Shown: piece by piece, positions 30,868 to 39,217 of the stretch
Position numbering within the stretch: the first letter of the stretch is position 1
Layout of the letters: the number at the start of each line of letters is the position of its first letter
Origin: Candidatus Magasanikbacteria bacterium RIFOXYD1_FULL_40_23
Lineage (GTDB): Bacteria; Patescibacteriota; Patescibacteriia; Magasanikbacterales; GWA2-37-8
Direction: 5' to 3'
Assembly (NCBI GenBank): GCA_001783215.1
Contig: MFRA01000006.1
Coordinates: 1 to 57,967 of the forward strand
DNA: 57,967 nt
Notes under the pieces: model-generated
Told to the model about the DNA's origin: nothing
The model's database searches: none
The model's input: the letters and a program-made list of their open reading frames with translations, nothing else
Position numbers and translations under genes: made by a program

Positions 30868-32308
30868 ACAATTTATATAGACCTACAATTTCGGCCCGGC
30901 GCGGCTCTTGTTTTAATTTCCAGCCATGCTTGGCAAACAAATCGTCTAGTCTAGTTACGGTAGGGAATTCATTTTGCAGTAAAGCCACAGTCGAATAATT
31001 ATCCAAATTACTTTCTTTGTACCATTGCTCTTTTTCTTCTTCAGATAGCTTGAGTGGAATATAGTTTTTTTGAACCACCATATCGTCCCAACTCATATCT
31101 TTATATAAAATAAGCGTCTTGGAATTTTGAGCAACCGATTTTGGTAAATAGCGATCTACCTGCGATTTTAAAACAAAATGGTTGTAAACAAATACAAACT
31201 TATCGCTATTTTCATAGGTTTTAAAATTAGACTCTATTTTATTCCAATCCGTAATTGGTAGCGTGTGCCACAAGCTTTGCAAGCCGGTCAAACAAACCCC
31301 AGCTATCACTATGGCGGCCAAAGAAGTGTGAAAAGTATCGGAGAGTGAATATGCAATTGCCAAAACAAGTAGTGGCAAAATTGCGATTATAAATTTGATA
31401 TGCCAGACTCCCAGTGTTATAGAGAGCATGATTGGTATGGCGATAAGAGTCATTAAAAAAAGCAGGCTAATTGATTTTGTTTTATATATTTTATGTAGTA
31501 TCAGTGCGCACAGCAGGGCAATTAGCATTAGTCCGGTAATAGTCTCAAATTGTCCGACCACAACATTAAGTAGGGGGCTCAATGACTCCTTTAGATTATT
31601 GCTAAGATTTAGGAACCAAGATTTTTCCATACTGTTGTCTCTTTTTATATATATAGACAACGCTACCCACCCAGCTCCAAGCACAAATGGAATAAAGTTA
31701 TATTTTATCCAATTTATAACGGCTGTTTTGCCCTTAAAAATAGCTAGAACAAAGAACTGGCCAGTTAAAAAGAAAAGAGAGCTTAGGTGAGAAAAAATAA
31801 GCAGGCCATTTATAATGGCGCCAGCTATTTTGATTTTGCGCGAATTATTGCCCAAAAAAAATTGTTTATAAAGTATGTGAGTAGATAAAATGGCTAGGAG
31901 CATGAAGAAAACATATATTCTGGCAGTGGCTGACCAAAAAATATTGTATGGATGAATGGCCAGATAAAAAGCTGCCAGAAGAGCTGTTTTTTCGTCAAAG
32001 AGTTCTTTGCCAAGTTTGTAAATAAAATAAATCGAAGCGCATCCGGCAGCTACGCTTGGTAGTCTGGCAAATAGTTCGTTGGCTGGGAATACAAAAAACC
32101 ATATTTTCAAAATCAGCATGTGTAAGGGAGGGTTGGTTTCCCAAAGCCAATAGATTAGTCCTTGCGGCCAAGCTTTCTGGCTATAAACAAAATTAAATAT
32201 TTCGTCATCCCAAAAATTTCCAGACTTAAAAAGAGCCACCAGCCGTAAAATTAAGCCCAAAATTATTATGGAGCCTAAGGCTATGTGGTTTTTGTTGTTT
32301 AGTTTCAT
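30848..32308 (-). CDS. GT39-like polyprenyl-phosphate glycosyltransferase (ArnT/PMT type)
   Basis: 486 residues with about 11 membrane helices. The first extracytoplasmic loop carries the acidic motif FWDDEIFNF, then ETNPPLHMLILKIWF and LFARLPSVAAGCASIYFIYKLGKELF, the layout of dolichyl/polyprenyl-phosphate-sugar transferases (GT39/GT83, PMT_2). Such enzymes move a sugar from a lipid carrier to protein or glycan outside the membrane. The C-terminal 130 residues form a soluble domain (YKDMSWDDMVVQKNYIPLKL). Acceptor unknown. Sits between prfA and prmC, an unusual neighbour for a translation operon. Confidence 0.85.
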   Translation of the reverse strand: MKLNNKNHIALGSIIILGLILRLVALFKSGNFWDDEIFNFVYSQKAWPQGLIYWLWETNPPLHMLILKIWFFVFPANELFARLPSVAAGCASIYFIYKLGKELFDEKTALLAAFYLAIHPYNIFWSATARIYVFFMLLAILSTHILYKQFFLGNNSRKIKIAGAIINGLLIFSHLSSLFFLTGQFFVLAIFKGKTAVINWIKYNFIPFVLGAGWVALSIYIKRDNSMEKSWFLNLSNNLKESLSPLLNVVVGQFETITGLMLIALLCALILHKIYKTKSISLLFLMTLIAIPIMLSITLGVWHIKFIIAILPLLVLAIAYSLSDTFHTSLAAIVIAGVCLTGLQSLWHTLPITDWNKIESNFKTYENSDKFVFVYNHFVLKSQVDRYLPKSVAQNSKTLILYKDMSWDDMVVQKNYIPLKLSEEEKEQWYKESNLDNYSTVALLQNEFPTVTRLDDLFAKHGWKLKQEPRRAEIVGLYKLYVYEKN

Positions 32309-32317
32309 GAGAGAAAA

Positions 32318-33400
32318 TTAATCCCCGTCTTCTTCTGTAGGAGTATAGTCTAAGCCGGCGTAATCAGCGTCACGTACAGCGTTGATTATCGGTCCGATAT
32401 CGCCATCTATAATTTTGGGAATATTATTCCAATTTTGATGTATACGATGATCGGTAATACGATCTTGAGGAAAGTTATAAGTGCGGATTTTTTCACTGCG
32501 GTCGCCGCTGCCAATTTGTGATCGGCGTTTTTCGGTAATGGCTTTCATTTTTTCTTCTCGTTCGGCAGCGTAAATTCTAGAACGTAGAACAGTCATAGCT
32601 TTGTCTTTGTTGGCAGCCTGCGATCGTTCATCTTGGCATTGCACCATAATTCCGGTTGGAATATGGATAATACGCACAGCTGAATAAGTGGTGTTTACGC
32701 TTTGTCCGCCGGCACCTCCTGCACAAAAAGTATCTATACGAAGATCTTTGGCTTCAATTTTTATTTCTGTTTCTTCTATCTCTGGGAGCACTGCTACAGT
32801 AACGGTAGAAGTATGAATACGTCCGGCTTTTTCGGTGTCGGGCACTCGTTGTACACGGTGTACGCCCATTTCGTATTTTAGGTCTTTGTAAACATTTTTA
32901 CCCTTGATAGAAAAAATAACTTCTTTAAATCCGCCAATACCAATACGGTTGGCATCTAGCATGTTGGTTTTCCAACCCTGGCCATCGGCGTAGCGGGTGT
33001 ACATACGGTATAACTCGGCGGTAAATAGGGCGGATTCGTCTCCGCCCACACCGGCGCGGATTTCCATGATTACACTTTTTTTATCAAATGGATCTTGGGG
33101 TCTAGTCATTTCATCTAGTTCTTTTTCTAGGTTGGCTTTTTTTGTTTCCAAATCGGGCAATTCAGCTGTGGCCATTTCTTTCATCTGCTCATCTTTTTCG
33201 TTGTCTATAATAGATTGAGTTTCGGACACACTTTTTTCTATAGCGGCTAGTTCTCGGATTTTTTCGATAGTTGGTTTTAGTTCGGTATATTCTTGGGATA
33301 TCTCTTTTATTTTTTGAGGGTCACTAAGAACGGCCGGGTTTTGTAGGTCGGTTTCTAGTTGCTGAAATTTGTTTTCTAGGTCAAAATATTTTTTTTGCAT
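32318..33400 (-). CDS. prfA: Peptide chain release factor 1
   Basis: 360 residues, the standard RF1 length. N-terminal coiled-coil domain, then the catalytic GAGGQSVN (GGQ at about 230-233). It contains [27 protein letters not shown], the RDERSQ-like [23 protein letters not shown] and the terminal [21 protein letters not shown]1 reads UAA and UAG; the recognition segment lies in the middle domain. Upstream of the prmC that would methylate it. ATG has no SD. The gene order prfA, glycosyltransferase, prmC implies one transcript. Confidence 0.97.
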   Translation of the reverse strand: MQKKYFDLENKFQQLETDLQNPAVLSDPQKIKEISQEYTELKPTIEKIRELAAIEKSVSETQSIIDNEKDEQMKEMATAELPDLETKKANLEKELDEMTRPQDPFDKKSVIMEIRAGVGGDESALFTAELYRMYTRYADGQGWKTNMLDANRIGIGGFKEVIFSIKGKNVYKDLKYEMGVHRVQRVPDTEKAGRIHTSTVTVAVLPEIEETEIKIEAKDLRIDTFCAGGAGGQSVNTTYSAVRIIHIPTGIMVQCQDERSQAANKDKAMTVLRSRIYAAEREEKMKAITEKRRSQIGSGDRSEKIRTYNFPQDRITDHRIHQNWNNIPKIIDGDIGPIINAVRDADYAGLDYTPTEEDGD

Positions 33401-33454
33401 GTAATTATTTAGTATAGTTGTAGCCTTGGGTGGAGTTGAGAGGTCTATTTATTA

Positions 33455-33496
33455 AAAAAACAGACTAAACTATTGAAGTATTGTAGTCTGTTTTTT
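33455..33496 (-). terminator. Terminator after rpmE
   Basis: AAAAAACAGACTA / TAGTCTGTTTTTT with a 16-nt loop and T-runs on both strands, between rpmE and prfA. Confidence 0.9.
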
Positions 33497-33509
33497 AAAA
33501 ATATTAAAG

Positions 33510-33794
33510 CTAAGCCTTTTTTGCAACGGCGGTTTTTGCTTTCTTCTTTTCTGCATTCTTTACTTTTTTGCCCTTTGCTTTTGGTACAGCGGCTTGTTTA
33601 GCTGCCTTTTCTTGGAATTTCTCTACGCGGCGAGCGGTATCAACAAATTTCTGTTTGCCGGTATAAAAAGGATGGCACTTATTGCAAAGTTCCACGCGGA
33701 TAGATTTTAGGACGCTGCCAGTAGTAAATTTGTTGCCACAAGCGCAGGCTACCTCGGCATCATTGTGATATTCTGGATGAATTTCTTTCTTCAT
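33510..33794 (-). CDS. rpmE: 50S ribosomal protein bL31 with lysine-rich tail
   Basis: 94 residues from [20 protein letters not shown]. This is the zinc-binding (C+) form with Cys17, Cys19, Cys37 and Cys40. The core ends around residue 70 ([18 protein letters not shown]). A Lys/Ala-rich tail of about 25 residues ([20 protein letters not shown]) extends it, probably to contact rRNA. I take the ATG at 33794; another ATG at 33812 is in frame. Both start codons lie in the two arms of a perfect palindrome (33793-33814). Confidence 0.95.
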   Translation of the reverse strand: MKKEIHPEYHNDAEVACACGNKFTTGSVLKSIRVELCNKCHPFYTGKQKFVDTARRVEKFQEKAAKQAAVPKAKGKKVKNAEKKKAKTAVAKKA

Positions 33795-33814
33795 ATGAAA
33801 TTTATATTTCATAT
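33793..33814 (-). promoter_or_regulatory. Palindrome covering the rpmE start codon
   Basis: ATATGAAAT-TTAT-ATTTCATAT, a perfect 9-bp stem that would hide the ATG at 33794 and the alternative at 33812 in the mRNA. Confidence 0.55.
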
Positions 33815-33875
33815 AATTGCAGTTCGTTCGGAAAAGATCGCAAGCGAACTTTTCTCTCTCTTCACTACAATTATA
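33812..33875. repeat. CTCGTTCG/CTTCG-type palindromic element, copy 2
   Basis: TATAATTG (33812-33819) and CAATTATA (33868-33875) are the outer arms. Inside are GTTCGTTCG and the near-perfect GAAAAGaTCGC-AA-GCGAaCTTTTC. It resembles the element at 27661 and lies in the rpmE leader. Confidence 0.65.
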
Positions 33876-34074
33876 GGAATAAGAATGTTTTATTTAAAGG
33901 TGTTCACATATTAGCATTAAGACTTGGGTTTGTCAAGCGAAAGGGGTTGACAAATGGCTTAGATTGGAGTAGGGTAATCAATCCTCTCGTTGGGACGTAT
34001 GTCTGGTAGGGCGATAAGGCGATAGGCGCTTTGTGGCAAAATTGGCGCAGTCAAACGGTGAGGTGAGGTTAATC

Positions 34075-34401
34075 ATGTCGCATTTTTTTCTCCCCGAGAG
34101 CTTGGTAGATTCTTATGGCGCTCGTTTCCCTTCGGCTTCGGAGTTGGACCACATGATGGCCATCCGAGGCGTGTTGGTTCGTTGGGTTAAATCGCCGAAG
34201 ATTTCATTGCATGCCCGCGAACAATTGAGCAGGGCTGGTGATTGGGTAAAGGAACAGGTCGAGACATATACCGGCAAGGAGTTCAAAGATATCCCACTTG
34301 CCCCCGAATCTTTGGTGGATCACTATCGCGACTTCGTTTCGCAGAGCCTGGATTGGCTCTATGTCATCTGGACGCTGCTTCCTCTTGATTCTGGTAACTA
34401 G
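34075..34401 (+). CDS. Orphan soluble protein
   Basis: 108 residues from the ATG at 34075, which has GAGGTGAGGT 6-15 nt upstream; an in-frame GTG at 34033 has none. It is soluble and rich in helix-forming and Trp residues (ELDHMMAIRGVLVRWVKSPK, GDWVKEQVETYTGKEF, SLDWLYVIWTLLPLD), probably a small helical bundle. No family recognised. TTGACA at about 33948 with TAGGGT 17 bp downstream could be its promoter. A GC-rich hairpin follows. Codons are richer in C/G than those of adjacent rpsB. Confidence 0.7.
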   Translation: MSHFFLPESLVDSYGARFPSASELDHMMAIRGVLVRWVKSPKISLHAREQLSRAGDWVKEQVETYTGKEFKDIPLAPESLVDHYRDFVSQSLDWLYVIWTLLPLDSGN

Positions 34402-34406
34402 GACAC

Positions 34407-34443
34407 GGCGAGGGTGTGGTCGGTTTTCCGACCCGCTCTCGCC
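34407..34443 (+). terminator. GC-rich hairpin after the 34075 gene
   Basis: GGCGAGGGTGTGGTCGG pairs with CCGACCCGCTCTCGCC around TTTT. There is no T-run, so termination efficiency is uncertain. Confidence 0.6.
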
Positions 34444-34460
34444 AACAATTATCCCAAATC

Positions 34461-34489
34461 TTGACTAAATTTACTTATTCCTATATACT
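34461..34489 (+). promoter_or_regulatory. Promoter of rpsB-tsf
   Basis: TTGACT (34461-34466), 17-bp spacer, TATACT (34484-34489). Confidence 0.88.
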
Positions 34490-34512
34490 CACCACATCTT
34501 AATTAATTCTCG

Positions 34513-34562
34513 CTAGCCAATTTTTTCCTCCCTACGGACCATTCCGGGGCAAGGCTAGGAGG
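34513..34562 (+). promoter_or_regulatory. Possible structured (pseudoknot-like) leader of rpsB
   Basis: CTAGCC (34513-34518) can pair with GGCTAG (34553-34558), and CCTCC (34527-34531) with GGAGG (34558-34562). The order 5'-A-B-A'-B'-3' is that of a pseudoknot, with a CGGA-CCAT-TCCG hairpin between. A site for feedback by uS2 is plausible by analogy with other rpsB leaders (inference). Confidence 0.45.
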
Positions 34563-34578
34563 CAATAATAAGGAAAAT

Positions 34579-35400
34579 ATGTCAAAGAAAATGCCAACAT
34601 TGTTGGAAATGTTGAAGGCCGGGGTACACTTCGGTCATCAAAAATCACGCTGGCACCCGAAGATGGAGCAATTCATTTTTGGTGTTCGTAATGGCGTTCA
34701 CATTATCGATCTAGAGAAAACTCAGGCTCAGCTTGAGAAAGCTCTTGATTACACCAAAAACTTGGCCGCAAAGGGTCATGTTATTTTATTTGTGGGCACA
34801 AAACGCCAAGCTCGCGAAGCTATCAAAGCAGCCGCCCTTTCTTGTGAAATGCCTTATTTGGTAGAACGCTGGATTGGTGGACTCTTAACCAACTTCGAAG
34901 AAGTAAAACGCCGCTTAAAGAAATATAGAAATTTGAAAGAACAATTTGCTACTGGCGAAATTGAAAAATATACCAAAAAAGAACAAGTTGTAATGAAAAA
35001 GCAATTAGAAAAATTAGATAAATATCTAATCGGTTTGACTGCTTTGGATAAATTACCAGATGCAGTATATATTGCTGACATGAGAACAGAAAAAACCGCT
35101 TTGGCAGAAACCGAAAGAACCGAAGTGCCAACCGTAGCTGTTTGTGATACTAACGTTAATCCAAATCAAGTTACTCATCCAATTCCTGCCAATGATGACG
35201 CTGTGAACTCAATCAAAATGATTGCAGATATGATGGCTGAAGCTGTAAACGAAGGCAGAAAAGAATTTGAAAAGAAAAAACTTGAAAAAGTGGCGACCGC
35301 TAAAGCCGCTCCAGTAGCAGAAGAAGCGCCTGCAAAACATCGCGCCGAAAAACCAGAAAAAACAGAAAGACGAGCTTTGAAAAAAGAAGAGTCCGTCTAG
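34579..35400 (+). CDS. rpsB: 30S ribosomal protein uS2
   Basis: 273 residues. uS2 landmarks: TLLEMLKAGVHFGHQKSRWHPKM, FIFGVRNGVHIIDLEKT, LFVGTKRQA, YLVERWIGGLLTNFEEVKRRL, LPDAVYIADMRTEKTAL and VCDTNVNPNQVTHPIPANDDA. A Glu/Lys/Ala-rich C-terminal tail of about 35 residues is added. It binds the 30S head-body hinge. Unusually among core genes here there is a recognisable AAGGA 4 nt before the ATG. First gene of rpsB-tsf. Confidence 0.97.
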   Translation: MSKKMPTLLEMLKAGVHFGHQKSRWHPKMEQFIFGVRNGVHIIDLEKTQAQLEKALDYTKNLAAKGHVILFVGTKRQAREAIKAAALSCEMPYLVERWIGGLLTNFEEVKRRLKKYRNLKEQFATGEIEKYTKKEQVVMKKQLEKLDKYLIGLTALDKLPDAVYIADMRTEKTALAETERTEVPTVAVCDTNVNPNQVTHPIPANDDAVNSIKMIADMMAEAVNEGRKEFEKKKLEKVATAKAAPVAEEAPAKHRAEKPEKTERRALKKEESV

Positions 35401-35467
35401 AACTTCTAAAATATCGGATTTAATGTTAAACTTATATAAAAGTTTAATCATCTTAATTTTTTAGTGT

Positions 35468-36340
35468 ATGTCAGTCACAGCATCAGACGTTGCCAAGTTA
35501 CGATCTCTTACCGGCGCTGGTATGATGGATTGTAAGAAAGCCTTAGACGAAGCCGAAGGGGATATGGAAAAGGCTGGAGAAATTCTTCGTAAAAAAGGTA
35601 TTGTTAAGGCTGCCAAACGCACAGACAAAATTGCTGCTGAAGGCACAACTCAAGTAAAAGCAAGCGGTGATACAGCTGTAGTAATGGAACTAAATTCCGA
35701 AACAGACTTTGTTTCCGGAAGCCCAGATTTTCAGAATTTAGCTACTAGTCTTACCGACGCTTTATTGCAAAACAAGCCAGCCGACTTGGAGCAGGCTATG
35801 TCTGTAAAAGTTGGTGGAGAAACAGTGCAAGAAGTTCTAAATAATTTTACAGCCAAAATTGGTGAAAAGATCTCTTTACGCCGATTTGCCGTAGTAGAAA
35901 AAACTTCCGCCGATGTTTATGGCGCCTATTCACACTTGGGCGGTAGAATGTCCGTGTTGGTAGTATTAAAAAATTCCTCCGATTCTGCTTTGGCCACAGA
36001 CATTGCTATGCATGCTGCTGCCAGCAATCCAAAATATATTAGTCGCGATCAAGTACCGGCTGAATTGGTAGAAAAAGAAAAAGAAATTTACACCGATCAA
36101 TTGCGCCAGCAAGGTAAGCCGGAAGCCGCAATGGCAAATATCTTGAAAGGTAAACTGGATAAATTTTATAGTGAAATTTGTTTGTTAGAACAATCATTTA
36201 TAAAAGATGAAGAGAAAACCGTGCAAAAACTATTGGGAGAAAATGTATCTATAGAAAAAATGGTAAGATTTGAAGTGGGAGAAGGTATAGAAAAAGAAGC
36301 TACCGATTTTGCTGCCGAGGTAGAGGCTCAGATTAAATAA
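35468..36340 (+). CDS. tsf: Elongation factor Ts
   Basis: 290 residues, normal length. The N-terminal UBA-like domain VTASDVAKLRSLTGAGMMDCKKALDEAEGDMEKA, the core MELNSETDFVSGSPDFQNLA, and the second subdomain with AMHAAASNPKYISRDQVPAELVEKEKEIY and LLEQSFIKDEEKTVQKLL are all standard. EF-Ts exchanges GDP for GTP on EF-Tu. No SD (TTTTTAGTGT-ATG); 67 bp after rpsB, followed by a terminator. Confidence 0.97.
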   Translation: MSVTASDVAKLRSLTGAGMMDCKKALDEAEGDMEKAGEILRKKGIVKAAKRTDKIAAEGTTQVKASGDTAVVMELNSETDFVSGSPDFQNLATSLTDALLQNKPADLEQAMSVKVGGETVQEVLNNFTAKIGEKISLRRFAVVEKTSADVYGAYSHLGGRMSVLVVLKNSSDSALATDIAMHAAASNPKYISRDQVPAELVEKEKEIYTDQLRQQGKPEAAMANILKGKLDKFYSEICLLEQSFIKDEEKTVQKLLGENVSIEKMVRFEVGEGIEKEATDFAAEVEAQIK

Positions 36341-36357
36341 GTTTTTAAAGTTTAAGT

Positions 36358-36391
36358 AAAGACAACCGCCTACTTGGTGGTTGTCTTTATT
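36358..36391 (+). terminator. Terminator after tsf
   Basis: AAAGACAACCGCC / GGTGGTTGTCTTT with one G.T pair and a trailing T-rich stretch. Confidence 0.9.
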
Positions 36392-36504
36392 TTTGAAAAG
36401 TTATCCACCTTAGTCTTTAGGAATAAGATTAAGTAAGGTGTATAATATTATGCATATTTAGTTTTCCTTAAATTCCTAGGCTTAACTAGGATTAAATTTA
36501 ATTT

Positions 36505-37863
36505 ATGTTTGCGTCTTTTTTAGAGAAAAAGATGAATATAACCAAAAGGTTAGCATTCGTCTTTTTAGTTGGGCTATTAAGCTTAACATTTTTAATTTTT
36601 AAAATTAATAATGTTTACGCAGCTGGTGCGTTGCCGCCATTAGGTTCTACTGTAACCACCACAGTTTTGTCCGCTCAAAGTATTCGGGTGACTTTGGTGC
36701 CCGATCCAGCCAGCACCTCTACGGTCTGGTCTTTTGCATACTCTACCAATAATGTAGCAAGAACAGTTGTAAATGTTACTACTGCCACAACAACACTCAC
36801 ATATGATTTTACAGGGCTAGCAACCAACACGGCATATTATTTGGCTGTTGCTTCTGGTGATGGCATGACTACCTCGAGCTATGTTACTTCTAGTGCGGTT
36901 TATACTTTAGCGGCAGCTGGAGTTGCTCCAACTGTAGATACCCCAGCAGCAACTTCGCTTTATTTAACTATTAATGCGGGCTCAAACCCAGCGAGTACTA
37001 GTTATGCTATTTTTAACACCACTACAGGAGCGTTTGTAGGTCTAACAGATACAGCTACAGGGGCTGCTACTAGCAGTGTGGATTGGCAACTTGCCAGTAC
37101 CTGGAACCCAGGCGGTGGATTACAAATTACAGGTTTAACTGCAAATACTTCTTATCAGTTTGTGGTAATTCCTCGAAACGGAGATGGTGTTGCTGCCGCA
37201 ACTTCTACTGCTAGCACCGCTACAACTACTCTTGCCAGCACTCCTTCTTCCGCGTCTGTCACGGGCGTGGCTAATGGATTCAATTTTAGTTGGAGCGGAG
37301 ACTCTACAAGTTATTATGCTGAAGATATTACCGTAAGCATTAATTCTGGATGGACAACGGATACAACTCTTTCCGTTGGCGGCATTAATTGTGGCACAAC
37401 CCATTCTTTCCGCGTTAAGGGACGCAACGGTGCCTTGGTAGAAACAGACTGGTCTTCCACTGTTAGTGCTACCACTGGCGCTTGTGGTTCGGCTATACTT
37501 GTAAATACTACACCAGCCGTTCCAGCTATTCCGGCAGTTCCTGGTGTTTCTCCTGCTGTGCCTGCTATCCCAGCTGTTCCTGGTAATCAAGCTTCTTCTG
37601 GAAGTTGGGATGTGCCTGGAGCATCAAAAGCTTCTCCGGTAGCTGTGTTTGTGCACACTCTGCGTGTGGGATCAAAAGGTGAAGAAGTTAGGGCGTTGCA
37701 AGCAAAACTACGAGAATTGGGTTATTTTAAATATCCTACAGACACAGGTTATTTTGGTGGTGTTACCAGAGCTGCGGTTGTAGCTTTCCAAAAAGCCCAA
37801 GGATTAAAACCTTTCCCAGGTTGGGTTGGCCCTGCTACCCGTTCTACCCTAAATAGCCTATAG
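36505..37863 (+). CDS. Secreted protein with Ig/Fn3-like repeats and a peptidoglycan-binding domain
   Basis: 452 residues. A signal peptide (RLAFVFLVGLLSLTFLIF...VYA) is followed by two or three Thr/Ser/Ala-rich beta-sandwich modules of Fn3-like type (SIRVTLVPDPASTSTVWSFA; GLTANTSYQFVVIPRNGDG). Then comes a Pro/Ala/Val hinge with repeated PAIPAVPG and a C-terminal PG_binding_1 domain (LRVGSKGEEVRALQAKLREL, GYFGGVTRAAVVAFQKAQGL, GWVGPATRSTL). It is probably wall-attached by the last domain and displays the Fn3-like part outside. Start at 36505 gives a 9-residue extension; ATG 36532 would suit the signal peptide better. Confidence 0.88.
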   Translation: MFASFLEKKMNITKRLAFVFLVGLLSLTFLIFKINNVYAAGALPPLGSTVTTTVLSAQSIRVTLVPDPASTSTVWSFAYSTNNVARTVVNVTTATTTLTYDFTGLATNTAYYLAVASGDGMTTSSYVTSSAVYTLAAAGVAPTVDTPAATSLYLTINAGSNPASTSYAIFNTTTGAFVGLTDTATGAATSSVDWQLASTWNPGGGLQITGLTANTSYQFVVIPRNGDGVAAATSTASTATTTLASTPSSASVTGVANGFNFSWSGDSTSYYAEDITVSINSGWTTDTTLSVGGINCGTTHSFRVKGRNGALVETDWSSTVSATTGACGSAILVNTTPAVPAIPAVPGVSPAVPAIPAVPGNQASSGSWDVPGASKASPVAVFVHTLRVGSKGEEVRALQAKLRELGYFKYPTDTGYFGGVTRAAVVAFQKAQGLKPFPGWVGPATRSTLNSL

Positions 37864-37891
37864 AATAAATTCACTAAATACTCCAGCAAAT

Positions 37892-37923
37892 AAACCCCAC
37901 CCCTCTAAAATGGTGGGGTTTTT
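37892..37923 (+). terminator. Terminator after the peptidoglycan-binding protein gene
   Basis: AAACCCCACC / GGTGGGGTTT with a 10-nt loop and T-run. Confidence 0.9.
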
Positions 37924-37983
37924 CGTTGGGTTGTAATTAAAAGTATTTTAATGTAAGATACGCGTGTTTAAGATAATTTACTT

Positions 37984-39168
37984 ATGTTAAAATTAATCGT
38001 TCACAAACAAAGAATAGGACCAATTCTTGGCCGTCATCCATGGGTATTTTCGGGTGCGCTTAAGGTTATCCCAGAAGGATTAAAAAGCGGCGATCCGGTA
38101 ATGCTAGTAAACGAAGAGGGTAATTTCTTGGCTCAAGGATATTTTAATTCTTATTCACAAATAGCAGTGCGTCTTTGGAGTTGGGACGAGCATGAAGTGG
38201 TGGATGATAAATTTTTTGAGAAACGTATTAGTGCTGCGTATGAATTAAGAAAGAATCTTGTTGCTAGTAAGCAGACTGATTCTTATCGTTTAGTTCATAG
38301 TGAGAATGATTTATTACCAGGACTGATTGTAGATAAATATGCAGATTGTTTAGTTTTACAATTTCACACTCCGGGAATAGAATTTTGGAAAGAGAGTATT
38401 GTAAAAGCTTTAAAAAAAGTTGTTAAACCAGACGGTATCTATGAAAGATCCGATGTGCGCACTCGCGGTATAGAGGGTGCAGAAAAACAAGCTGGTTTGT
38501 TATATGGCAAAGTTCCGGAGCGTATAAAAATTTCCGAAAATGGTTACAAGTTTTGGGTAGACGTAATCGGCGGACAAAAAACTGGTTTCTTTTTGGATCA
38601 GCGCGACAAACGACAGGCGCTTACAAAGTATGTGGATAAAAAAAGTGTTCTAAACTGTTTTTCTTATTCCGGCGGTTTTAGTATTTATGCTTTGGGAGCT
38701 GGCGCCAAACATGTGGTAAGTGTAGACGCCTCCGAGAGTGCGATGGAGCTGGCCGTAGAAAATGTAAAACTAAATAAATTTGATGTAAAAAAGTGCGAAT
38801 TTATTTGTGCAGATGTAAAACAATATTTATTTAACGCGCAAGAAGAAAAGAAAAAATTTGATGCAATAATTTTGGATCCACCGGCTTTTGTAAAAGATAG
38901 GCACAAAGTAAAAGAAGGGCTAATGGGTTATAAAAAAATAAACGAAATGGCTTTGCGAGTGTTGGATTCCGAAGGTGTTTTGGTTTCGGCTTCTTGTTCT
39001 GCTCATGTTACTTTGTCGGATTTCAGATATATGTTGTCCGAATCCGCTGGCAGATCACGCCGTACTTTGCAGGTTTTAGAGACCTATACCCATGGTATAG
39101 ATCACCCGGAACTAGTGTCATTTACCGAGGGGGAATACCTAAAATGCGTGTTTGCTAGAGTGATGTAA
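37984..39168 (+). CDS. RlmI-like 23S rRNA (cytosine-C5) methyltransferase
   Basis: 394 residues: an N-terminal PUA domain (RIGPILGRHPWVFSGALKVIPEGLKSGDPVMLVNEEGNFLAQGYFN) and a Rossmann-fold AdoMet methyltransferase with QKTGFFLDQRDKRQAL, VLNCFSYSGGFSIYALGAGA, DAIILDPPAFVKDR (DPPAF motif) and LVSASCSAHV (catalytic Cys region). E. coli RlmI modifies C1962 of 23S rRNA. The assignment to the RlmI/YccW family is firm; the exact target is inferred. SD-less start. Monocistronic, or cotranscribed with gap 49 bp later. Confidence 0.92.
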   Translation: MLKLIVHKQRIGPILGRHPWVFSGALKVIPEGLKSGDPVMLVNEEGNFLAQGYFNSYSQIAVRLWSWDEHEVVDDKFFEKRISAAYELRKNLVASKQTDSYRLVHSENDLLPGLIVDKYADCLVLQFHTPGIEFWKESIVKALKKVVKPDGIYERSDVRTRGIEGAEKQAGLLYGKVPERIKISENGYKFWVDVIGGQKTGFFLDQRDKRQALTKYVDKKSVLNCFSYSGGFSIYALGAGAKHVVSVDASESAMELAVENVKLNKFDVKKCEFICADVKQYLFNAQEEKKKFDAIILDPPAFVKDRHKVKEGLMGYKKINEMALRVLDSEGVLVSASCSAHVTLSDFRYMLSESAGRSRRTLQVLETYTHGIDHPELVSFTEGEYLKCVFARVM

Positions 39169-39217
39169 AAAGGATATAATAATTATACTTTTTGTTTTAG
39201 TTATTTAACTACTTAGT

